Shown: piece after piece, positions 37,437-44,044 of the stretch
Position numbering within the stretch: position 1 is the first letter of the stretch
Layout of the letters: every line of letters begins with the position of its first letter
Origin: Schaedlerella arabinosiphila
Lineage (GTDB): Bacteria; Bacillota; Clostridia; Lachnospirales; Lachnospiraceae
NCBI RefSeq assembly: GCF_003885045.1
Contig: NZ_RHJS01000002.1
Location: forward strand, 3,162,001-3,226,000
DNA length: 64,000 nucleotides
Reading direction: 5' to 3'
The notes under the pieces: model-generated
Databases searched by the model: none
The model's input: the letters and a program-made list of their open reading frames with translations, nothing else
What the model was told of the DNA's origin: nothing
Program-made: the position numbers and the translations under genes

Positions 37437-37553
37437 TAGTTTTCCCAAATAGACTTCTAAATTTTCATCAAAATGTCCCTATTGCCGTCTCATGGCAATA
37501 TATGTTCCATCTAGGATACTTCTGTATTAAATTAATCCACCAACTTTTCCTTC

Positions 37554-38897
37554 TCAATCAAAACAAGACCTCACAATCTCAACAACCCGATCCTGTTCCT
37601 CCCCCGTCATCTTAATATCCGACGGCAGGCAAAGTCCCCTGTCAAAATTGTCCTTCGCCACATCGCACCTGACCCAGAACCCCTCCTGATCAAACTCCGC
37701 ATACTCCCTCTTAGACCCATCCAGCGTGATCTGATCATAGTTCCTAAAAACCGGCTGCAAGCTCATCGGTTTATACACCGGACAGCTCTCCACGTTAAAC
37801 GCCTCCAACGCGTCATAGATCTCCATCGGGGAAGCGGTCCCGTGCTGATTTGTGTAGGTATACTCCCGCTCCGACCTGGTTTCCTGAAACAAAATATTGC
37901 TCTCGCAGGTCATGCAAGACATCCAATAGTTCGGTTCTGTCCCTTCGCCTACCGGGTTCATATACATGGTATCCCCGTCCAGCTTCTCCAGATATCTTTC
38001 ATAAATCATCCGTTTCTTTGCGATATGCTCATCCAGATGCTGAAACTGCCCCAGAATCAGGCCGGCAACGATGTCGCTCATCCGGCACTCTTCCCCCAAC
38101 TCCTCATACTGTCGCCATGGCGCCGCAGCTCTGGAATGGGATGCCCGGCTTCTTGCTTTTTTCGAACTGTAATCATCATCCGTAAGGAACATTCCGCCTA
38201 CGGAACCTGTGATGATCTTGTCACTGCCAAAGCTTAGGATGCCGTAATCGCCAAAAGAGCCGGTCTGCTTTCCGTGAACCTTTGCGCCCAGAGACTCTGA
38301 TGCATCCTCAATGAGGAGCGCTCCGTGATCTCTGCAGATTTCCCTGATCTTCATGATCTGCCCTGGAAATCCGTATGCGTGGTTCATCATCACAAGTTTC
38401 ACATCGGGATAACGCTGAAACGCGATCTCCAGCACTTCCGGGTCCATTGACCAGTCCTCGTCCGAAACATCCACAAACACAGGTTCCCCGCCCTCGCTGA
38501 CGATAGAATCCGCCATTGTGGACGATGCAAAATCCGAACAGAACACGCGCTTTCCCTGCAATGCCCCCACTGTTCCAAGACCGCCGGAAATCGGAACTGC
38601 CGCGGCACTTCCGTAGAGCCGTTCTGCGGCCAGCTTCACCGCCATGTGCATTGCCGCGGTGCCGGAATTGAATGCCACCGCATGTTTTACGCCGATGTAT
38701 TCCGCCGCTTCTTTTTCCAACCTGGCTATGTTCCTGCCAGTAAACCCTTCGTCAAATGCCTGGTTTATGAACGTTTTTTCATCGCTGTGCATGGTAGGCG
38801 ATGCAAGCCTTACCCGCCTTTCAAATGTTCCTTTGTTCTGAAAAATACCTTTGAACCTTGGTTGTTCTCTGATGCACCTTGCTGCAATGTCTGTCAT
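37554..38897 (-). CDS. DegT-like aminotransferase homologue with altered motifs, copy 2
   Basis: A 447-residue near-duplicate of the protein at 4457-5797, with the same AAAAGGAG site 5 nt before the ATG at 38897. The lysine (SFGSDKIIT) and aspartate (IEDASESLGA) are kept, FNGNK has become FGSDK, and the motif that should read YNYRMSN reads EECRMSD. The variable spots between copies cluster after the phosphate loop (AAVSAPGSLG versus AAAVPISGGLG). It follows the second NusG paralogue and precedes the fused transferase, the same arrangement as locus A, so it may have a task shared by both operons, perhaps with the antiterminator. Confidence 0.85.
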   Translation of the reverse strand: MTDIAARCIREQPRFKGIFQNKGTFERRVRLASPTMHSDEKTFINQAFDEGFTGRNIARLEKEAAEYIGVKHAVAFNSGTAAMHMAVKLAAERLYGSAAAVPISGGLGTVGALQGKRVFCSDFASSTMADSIVSEGGEPVFVDVSDEDWSMDPEVLEIAFQRYPDVKLVMMNHAYGFPGQIMKIREICRDHGALLIEDASESLGAKVHGKQTGSFGDYGILSFGSDKIITGSVGGMFLTDDDYSSKKARSRASHSRAAAPWRQYEELGEECRMSDIVAGLILGQFQHLDEHIAKKRMIYERYLEKLDGDTMYMNPVGEGTEPNYWMSCMTCESNILFQETRSEREYTYTNQHGTASPMEIYDALEAFNVESCPVYKPMSLQPVFRNYDQITLDGSKREYAEFDQEGFWVRCDVAKDNFDRGLCLPSDIKMTGEEQDRVVEIVRSCFD

Positions 38898-39520
38898 ATT
38901 CGCTCCTTTTCGCATATATGCAAGCAAGGAACTGTATGGAAATATCTTGTCTATTTCTCCGACTGTTCAGGTCAAAAAGCCTCGATGCAGCCCGCTGCGC
39001 CTGCGTTTTTTTGACCTGTACACGCGAAAAAATATCCCGCGCAATCTGCACAAGTTATTTCCTGCAGTTCCTAACAATGAGTATATTCTATAGAATGCAA
39101 TAAGGGGTTGCCGGAAAATTCCCGCCCCCCCCCTTGCATGATAGGATCTTATTCGTCTGATCTTTTCTGATCTGATGCTTCCCCTTTTGGACATAGCTTC
39201 GCCATCCGTGCCATAAGCTTCCCTTTCCTCATTCATACAAAACCTTCTGCTTTTTGGGCAGGCTTCGCCACCCGCAGGTTTGATGAATCCTTTCCGGAAT
39301 CTCATCCCACGCTCCGATTACGCGCTATGACCAGAATCAGGGGTGGGGTAACGTATACAGCGACTACCCGTCCGTCATCATCTTTTCAAATCAAAGCATT
39401 CTAAACTAACGCATGATTTTTCTCCTTTATTCTACTGACTCATGATGAATCCATGGATGTCTGATCACATGATCTCCGCTCCGAAGGAACCTGTATGAAA
39501 CAGCGCCCGAAAGGGTCCTC
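38898..39520 (-). promoter_or_regulatory. Long structured leader between NusG paralogue and DegT-like gene, copy 2
   Basis: A homologue of the 5798-6256 leader. It keeps the identical 62-bp block (39320-39381) and the hairpin near the gene (39102-39135), where the descending arm now holds a run of nine C (39125-39133; nine G in RNA). It differs from copy 1 by a 90-bp insertion (38947-39036) with 11-bp inverted arms. Conservation of the block between loci with different downstream genes marks it as functional; antiterminator loading is the inferred role. Confidence 0.55.
38947..39036. repeat. 90-bp hairpin insertion in leader copy 2
   Basis: Absent from leader copy 1. It is flanked by AATATC at 38941-38946 and 39031-39036, as a target duplication or slip junction would be. 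Inside, CAGGTCAAAAA (38968-38978) pairs with TTTTTGACCTG (39008-39018), with a second small stem GCAG/CTGC in the loop. On the leftward transcript the structure ends in a T run, so it could act as a terminator. Confidence 0.6.
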
Positions 39521-40360
39521 TTATCTTTGCTTCTTCGCCCCCATCATCATATTCCGGAGATTTTCCAGATTCACTTCTGTCCCGTCATGCAGGACCATGG
39601 GCGCATCGCTGTCATCGGGGAACCAGTACCGTTTCGGCTTGACTTCAAATCCTGCCCTTACGGCACGTCCGTTGATCTTGATGTCCAGATACGCTTTCCG
39701 GTCATGGGCGTTTACCCTGGCGATGCGGTTCTGGTATTCCTTCAGCGGCCCTTTCATGACAACATATTTCCCGCCTTCCCGGTATCCGTAGGACATCCGC
39801 AGAACGCCTTCCGTGGGAATCCTGAGCGCTGCCGCTGATTCTTCCCCATTGCTGTTTTTGCATATCCCGGCTTTTCGCGTATCCTCTCTGCATGTACCGT
39901 CTTTGACCTCTGCATCCCCGCCCGCTTCCTGACCCGTGTCCTCATTTCCGCAGGCCAGAAGAAAATCTAAAAACGCTTTCTCATCTTCTTTCAGATCCAT
40001 CCGGATATATTGGTATTCGTTTGCCTCATCCGCTTGCTCAGCGGCATCGCCGCCGGAAATCTTTTTTTCACTGATACGCAGCTCCTTGATGAAGGACGAT
40101 ACGTCCCTCCGGTGCTCTCCTATAAAATGGTGGAGTTCCTCCGGTTCCATATCGGAACGGATAAACAGATATCCGGGGAAAAGCGCCCTGATCTCCGTTG
40201 CTTTTCTGTCATGCCTCCACAGCTCGATGCAGGGATAAAACACCGTGCCCCTTCCTTCCGGAAGTTTTTTCTTAAGTACCGTTGTGACTTCCCATTGCTT
40301 TAATGTCTGCGTGTAGAGGACACAGTAATGGGAGGAATGGTGCTTGTCATTTTGCTTCAT
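39521..40360 (-). CDS. NusG-family specialised transcription antiterminator (LoaP/RfaH-like), copy 2
   Basis: A 279-residue paralogue of the protein at 6257-7165. The NGN domain with ALFPGYLFIRSD (59-70) and the KOW-type region (GGKYVVMKGPLKEYQNRI) are nearly the same, while the linker between them is shorter and differs in sequence. It is the first gene of an operon of about 31 kb, just the setting where a processive antiterminator is needed. The gene begins 61 bp from the left recombination site, so its expression should depend on promoter orientation. ATG at 40360. Confidence 0.88.
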   Translation of the reverse strand: MKQNDKHHSSHYCVLYTQTLKQWEVTTVLKKKLPEGRGTVFYPCIELWRHDRKATEIRALFPGYLFIRSDMEPEELHHFIGEHRRDVSSFIKELRISEKKISGGDAAEQADEANEYQYIRMDLKEDEKAFLDFLLACGNEDTGQEAGGDAEVKDGTCREDTRKAGICKNSNGEESAAALRIPTEGVLRMSYGYREGGKYVVMKGPLKEYQNRIARVNAHDRKAYLDIKINGRAVRAGFEVKPKRYWFPDDSDAPMVLHDGTEVNLENLRNMMMGAKKQR

Positions 40361-40421
40361 TGATCATCGTCCTAAATCATGGATTTTGCTCTTTGTCTGC
40401 CGAGGCAGCTTACGTTTTGAA

Positions 40422-40444
40422 TCGCAGATTATAACCATCTGCGA
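40422..40444 (+). repeat. Recombination site, left, locus B
   Basis: Arms TCGCAGAT (40422-40429) and ATCTGCGA (40437-40444) are the same as in locus A; the 7-bp core is TATAACC (40430-40436), differing from the locus A core TGCAACC at two positions. Confidence 0.88.
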
Positions 40445-40594
40445 GAAATCCTTCAAAAGCCCGTGAAAACAGGATTCATGAAAAACAGACCGACTTATCA
40501 AACCACCTTATCACTTTAAAAATCACCTTATCTCTTCTAGCTATACGACTTTGAAGAGCTGAAACAAAATGCTTTCTGTATGTATTAGGGTTTC

Positions 40595-41737
40595 TTATTT
40601 TCGGGGCATCAATTCTGCAAGCTTGTCCATATTTTTCTGCTTTGTTTCCTTCGTAGGATGCACATAGCGATCCATTGTGAGCCTTACGCTGGAATGCCCC
40701 AGGATTTCGCTTAACGATTTTACATCAAAGCCAAGCTCAATACATCTTGTGGCGAAGGTATGGCGAAGCGCATGAAAATTGGCATCCGCAATCCCAACCG
40801 CGTCAATGACTGCCTTGAAATGGCTCTCCATAATGCGTGGTTCGATGAACATTTTCTTGTGTCTTGTCAGAAAATATGTGCCGTTCGGCCCCTTCATTTC
40901 TGACAGCAGATTGTACAGATTTGGAGGCAGCGGTATCCTTCGCAGGGAGCTGCCGCTCTTCGGCATTGTAGTGATCACCTCTGTCTTGTGGTCCGGATGG
41001 TCCGGGGTCTGGATTCTCAGCATGGTAGCGTGAATGTACAGCTCCCCTTCCTCAAGCAGGACATCCTCCCAGTGGAGCGCGCAGAGCTCGCCGAGGCGGA
41101 TGCCGGTATAGAGGCAGAGCATGATCCCCAGGAGATCATTGTTAAAATCCATATTTTCATGGAGGTAATCTTCAATCATTTTCTGCTCGGTTCTGCTGAA
41201 TACGCGGATTGGTTTGCCCTGATTTTTTATAAAAATCCCGTTCAGGTTGGCCACCGGGGCCTGCCTGTAGTCGCGGGCATACTCTACGACCGTCTTAAGC
41301 ACGGATACAACGCTCCTTGCTGTGTTGGCGGACAGTCCTCTGCCGTTTTTGCCGCCTGACGCACAAAGCCGGGACGCAAAGGCATCTACATCATCTCTCG
41401 TGATATCCGTGACAAGCCGGTTCCCGTAAATCGGAAGCAGATGGATGTTTAGATTGTTGCGGTACCTGCATATGGTACTTTGCTTGAGTAAGAACTCTTT
41501 TTCCTTCATCCATTCGGATGCCACGTTGGAAAATAAAAGCTCCTCCGCGCCGCCTGATTCCTTTTTCACTGCATTTTCATATGCTTTGGCCGCCCTCTGT
41601 TTTTTTCTCAGTACGTCGTCGTAGCTGCTGCCGGAAATATATCCATATCTGATTCTGCCGTTCACTCGCTCCTTGATGTATTTCCCTTCCCATTTGCCGT
41701 TTTTGCGCTGATAGATATTCTCGCCTTGTCTGGCCAT
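40595..41737 (-). CDS. Tyrosine site-specific recombinase inside the invertible segment
   Basis: A 380-residue phage-integrase-type recombinase. An N-terminal arm-binding domain (about 5-60, QRKNGKWEGKYIKERVNGR) and a SAM-like core-binding domain (about 65-160) precede the catalytic domain. The full active-site set is present: R214 (TGIRLGEL), K260 (PKSGSSLRR), H322 and R325 (HALRHTFAT), H348 (LGHSSVR) and nucleophile Y358 (MDRYVHPT). The ATG at 41737 follows AAAGGAGGAGCATT. Lying between the two recombination sites, it most likely inverts its own segment, and it may also act on the shorter locus A segment, which lacks a recombinase gene. Confidence 0.92.
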   Translation of the reverse strand: MARQGENIYQRKNGKWEGKYIKERVNGRIRYGYISGSSYDDVLRKKQRAAKAYENAVKKESGGAEELLFSNVASEWMKEKEFLLKQSTICRYRNNLNIHLLPIYGNRLVTDITRDDVDAFASRLCASGGKNGRGLSANTARSVVSVLKTVVEYARDYRQAPVANLNGIFIKNQGKPIRVFSRTEQKMIEDYLHENMDFNNDLLGIMLCLYTGIRLGELCALHWEDVLLEEGELYIHATMLRIQTPDHPDHKTEVITTMPKSGSSLRRIPLPPNLYNLLSEMKGPNGTYFLTRHKKMFIEPRIMESHFKAVIDAVGIADANFHALRHTFATRCIELGFDVKSLSEILGHSSVRLTMDRYVHPTKETKQKNMDKLAELMPRK

Positions 41738-41833
41738 AATGCTCCTCCTTTTGTCATTGTAAATTCATGATTATGATTTCTGTATATTGAAATTGGAAAG
41801 CATCCGGATCAGCAAACGAAAGAGCCTGTCGGC

Positions 41834-41980
41834 GTTGCTGTTCACGCGGTGCCGTGCATTTTCTGCACGGCATCCGGCCAATTCAGTGATGGAGCGGGTA
41901 TCCAGCCCCCGTCGCCAGACGGTCTCTCAATGGGCTGGATGCCGTTACTGTGAGCACCCGGCCAGGGCGTGAACAGTAAC
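41834..41980. mobile_element. MITE-like element, copy 1 (inside locus B switch)
   Basis: A 147-bp non-coding element with terminal inverted repeats (GTTGCTGTTCAC and GTGAACAGTAAC), internal stems (GTGC/GCAC and ATCCAGCCC/GGGCTGGAT) and an 8-bp flanking duplication CTGTCGGC (41826-41833, 41981-41988). The corresponding place in locus A (about 7480) has no element, showing it is an insertion. It lies 41 bp upstream of the promoter. Related copies are at 53965-54110 and 62822-63017. Confidence 0.8.
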
Positions 41981-42021
41981 CTGTCGGCAGCGATAGGATG
42001 CCGGCAGGGAAAAAATGGGTG

Positions 42022-42050
42022 TTGACAAATCTACCTGTTAGGTGTATTGT
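42022..42050 (+). promoter_or_regulatory. Invertible sigma-70-type promoter, locus B
   Basis: TTGACA (42022-42027), 17-bp spacer with the ACCTGTTAGGT palindrome, TATTGT (42045-42050), the same as in locus A. It faces right, away from the polysaccharide operon and towards the AbiE genes 330 bp beyond the right recombination site, with a hairpin at 42236-42272 in between. Confidence 0.85.
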
Positions 42051-42081
42051 AACAGATGTCGAGATATGCTATAAAGTTTTT

Positions 42082-42104
42082 TCGCAGATGGTTATAATCT
42101 GCGA
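42082..42104 (-). repeat. Recombination site, right, locus B
   Basis: Inverted partner of 40422-40444, with arms TCGCAGAT (42082-42089) and ATCTGCGA (42097-42104) around core GGTTATA, the reverse complement of TATAACC. Confidence 0.88.
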
Positions 42105-42184
42105 GAATTGTATCGTGTGATTGTACTCTCTCAAGATTTCAATTCACAATAAAACAGCGTTTTCAAGTTAGACATGAAATCTGA

Positions 42185-42213
42185 TTGACATAAGTATATG
42201 ACACCGTTATAAT
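42185..42213 (+). promoter_or_regulatory. Consensus promoter upstream of a hairpin
   Basis: TTGACA (42185-42190), 17-bp spacer, TATAAT (42208-42213), a perfect sigma-70 match facing right. The expected start (about 42220) is only about 16 bp before a terminator-like hairpin, so it would make a very short RNA or an attenuated AbiE leader. The 100 bp after the hairpin contain an ORF-tail-like stretch (RFERLIEDMKQAQGITEA then stop), suggesting an old mobile-element remnant. Confidence 0.6.
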
Positions 42214-42235
42214 GTAGTTTTTTTAATAGCTGTAT

Positions 42236-42272
42236 GAAAGGGTTCTGTTGATTGCAGAGCCCTTTCTCATTT
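42236..42272 (+). terminator. Hairpin, probable terminator/attenuator
   Basis: GAAAGGGTTCTG (42236-42247) pairs with CAGAGCCCTTTC (42255-42266) with one G-T wobble, followed by TCATTT. The T tract is weak. It lies between the OFF-oriented locus B promoter and the AbiE genes and would shield them from read-through. Confidence 0.55.
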
Positions 42273-42358
42273 AGGGGGGAGGCGGCGGCTCAGTAACGCT
42301 TTGAAAGGCTCATTGAGGATATGAAGCAGGCTCAGGGCATAACAGAAGCCTAAAACTA

Positions 42359-42387
42359 TTGAAATTTGTTTTGCATTTCTATATAAT
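42359..42387 (+). promoter_or_regulatory. Promoter of the AbiE operon
   Basis: TTGAAA (42359-42364), 17-bp spacer, TATAAT (42382-42387), ending 47 bp before the AbiEi start. A direct repeat TGTTTTGCAT occurs within the spacer (42367-42376) and downstream (42406-42415) and may be the operator bound by the AbiEi antitoxin, which is known to repress its own operon. Confidence 0.7.
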
Positions 42388-42434
42388 AAAAGCATACAAT
42401 CAAAGTGTTTTGCATGTAGAAAGTTGGTGTTTAT

Positions 42435-43040
42435 TTGAATAAAAGGGAACTTGCAAAAAAAGTAATTTTAAATAAAGGTGGCATAGCAAAAACATCGGAC
42501 TTTGTTTTAGACGGAATTAAAAAATATGAAGTAGCCACACTGTGTAAAGAAGGCGTAATAGAAAGAATCCGCCGTGGCTTTTATCAACTTCCTCAAAATG
42601 CCATCGTGACAGATGAACGAATATTAAAAGAAATTCTTCCAGGAGGAATCATCTGCGTAGAATCTGCTCTATTTCATTATGGGTATAGCGATTTTTCTCC
42701 TCGTAAATGGTCGGTTGCAGTACCACGGACAGCTTCAAGAACAGTAAAACGGGTACAAGAAATACCCTTGAAACCATACTTTATCCAAAAGAATTTTTTG
42801 AATCTGGGTAAGACAATAGATAATTTTAATGGCATTTTTCTGGCCGTTTATGACCGTGAGCGGACGCTTTGTGATTGCTTCAAGTATCGCACGAAATTAG
42901 ACAATGAAATTTTCAATAAAGCGGTCAATGCCTATGCCATTGATAATAATAAGAACCTTGTAAATCTTTCCAGATATGCAAAAGAAATGAAACTTTATAC
43001 AAAAGTTATGAATGTAATGGAGGTGCTTTTGAATGGCTGA
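42435..43040 (+). CDS. abiEi: AbiEi-family antitoxin (transcriptional autoregulator)
   Basis: A 201-residue antitoxin of the AbiE type IV toxin-antitoxin system. The N-terminal winged-helix part (about 1-50, NKGGIAKTSDFVLDGIKKYEVATLCKEGVIERIRRGFYQL) is the AbiEi DNA-binding domain; the C-terminal part (GIICVESALFHYGYSD, VYDRERTLCDCFKYR) is the antitoxin domain. It neutralises the partner nucleotidyltransferase without binding it and represses the operon. The likely start is TTG at 42435. It overlaps abiEii by 8 bp. It faces away from the polysaccharide operon and is next to the locus B switch. Confidence 0.88.
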   Translation: MNKRELAKKVILNKGGIAKTSDFVLDGIKKYEVATLCKEGVIERIRRGFYQLPQNAIVTDERILKEILPGGIICVESALFHYGYSDFSPRKWSVAVPRTASRTVKRVQEIPLKPYFIQKNFLNLGKTIDNFNGIFLAVYDRERTLCDCFKYRTKLDNEIFNKAVNAYAIDNNKNLVNLSRYAKEMKLYTKVMNVMEVLLNG

Positions 43041-43950
43041 TATAGCTGCGTCTGTGCTTGCAAGATTGAAAAACAAAGCCGCTGAAAGCGGCAGAACTTA
43101 TCAGCTCTGTCTGCAACTTTTCTGCCAGGAAGAGTTCTTACGTCGTTTGGAGAAATCCAAATACGCTGATAATCTCATTCTCAAAGGCGGTCTGTTTATT
43201 TATTCTGTTACCAATTTCGACAGCCGTGTCACAGTGGATGTTGATTTCCTTCTTCGGAAAGTACCAAATACGCCCAAAGAATTAAAACCTGTATTGGAAG
43301 AAATCATCGGAACATCTACAGGAAATGATTTTATTAGCTTTGAAATCAAAGAAATTGCGCCGATTGCTGTTGCAAAAAAGTATACTGGTATCGGGGTTTC
43401 TCTTGTGGCGAGAATTAAAAATACCAGAACACCATTCAGTATTGATTTTGGTGTTGGCGATGTCATTGTACCAAAACAGGAAAAACGAAAAATCCCCACG
43501 CAGCTTGATGATTTTCCTTCCCCTACAGTGAACACTTATTCACTTGAAACAACAATTGCAGAAAAGATAGACGCAATACTCAGCCTAATGGAGTTCTCCA
43601 GTAGAATGAAAGACTATTATGACATTTACTACCTTGCAAATAGATTTGATTTTGACGGCGCGACACTTACCAAGGCTCTAGAAAAGACCTTTAAAAACCG
43701 GGGGCATGCCTTTACTGTTGGACAATTTGAACAGGTAATAGAATTTGGAAGTGACGAAGCAATGCAGAAAAAATGGAAAGCATTCTGCCGAAAAATTGAT
43801 ACAGATACAGAGGAATATGGAATTGTTTTGAGAAAGATAAACAGTTTCCTCGCCAAGCCGTTTATAGCGGCTGTTACCGATAATGACCTAACTGATCGTT
43901 GGATTTCCTCGGTAAATGAATGGCGAAAAAAAGGAGTTTCATATGGCTAA
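43033..43950 (+). CDS. abiEii: AbiEii-family nucleotidyltransferase toxin
   Basis: A 305-residue toxin of the AbiE system, which causes growth arrest during phage infection; homologues modify tRNA or use GTP. LKGGLFIYSVTNFDSRVTVDVDF (about 50-72) has the GG motif and the paired aspartates (D69, D71) of the nucleotidyltransferase site, and ETTIAEKIDAILSL plus RMKDYYDIYYL are the conserved C-terminal motifs of the family. Translation is probably coupled to abiEi through the ATGGCTGA overlap. A strong ribosome site overlaps its 3' end and serves a small third frame. Confidence 0.9.
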   Translation: MADIAASVLARLKNKAAESGRTYQLCLQLFCQEEFLRRLEKSKYADNLILKGGLFIYSVTNFDSRVTVDVDFLLRKVPNTPKELKPVLEEIIGTSTGNDFISFEIKEIAPIAVAKKYTGIGVSLVARIKNTRTPFSIDFGVGDVIVPKQEKRKIPTQLDDFPSPTVNTYSLETTIAEKIDAILSLMEFSSRMKDYYDIYYLANRFDFDGATLTKALEKTFKNRGHAFTVGQFEQVIEFGSDEAMQKKWKAFCRKIDTDTEEYGIVLRKINSFLAKPFIAAVTDNDLTDRWISSVNEWRKKGVSYG

Positions 43951-44041
43951 AATAATGGAAAATAATAAAATGAGACCCACATACTTGACATTTCCGCAAG
44001 AACATAGGTCTACATATTTTTTTACAGTATTCCTTTTATAG
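43943..44041 (+). CDS. Small ORF (32 aa), possible truncated gene coupled to abiEii
   Basis: ATG at 43943 overlaps the abiEii stop and is preceded by AAAAAAAGGAG 7 nt upstream, a better site than either abiE gene. It encodes MAKIMENNKMRPTYLTFPQE and 12 more residues and then stops just before the convergent rhamnosidase gene. No family is recognised. It is probably the stub of a third operon gene removed by a deletion that joined this island to the rhamnosidase operon, though a functional small protein cannot be excluded. Confidence 0.45.
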   Translation: MAKIMENNKMRPTYLTFPQEHRSTYFFTVFLL

Positions 44042-44044
44042 CCG

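Larger units (their letters stand above)
40422..42104. other. Invertible segment, locus B, carrying promoter and recombinase gene (OFF orientation here)
   Basis: Perfect 23-bp inverted repeats at 40422-40444 and 42082-42104 bound 1683 bp containing a tyrosine recombinase gene, a MITE-like insertion and a promoter that faces right. Inversion would place the promoter 80 or so bp upstream of the nusG paralogue and turn the recombinase gene to face right. The outer parts align with the locus A switch on both sides of the recombinase gene. In the current orientation, transcription from the recombinase gene runs towards nusG and could leak into it. Confidence 0.85.
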
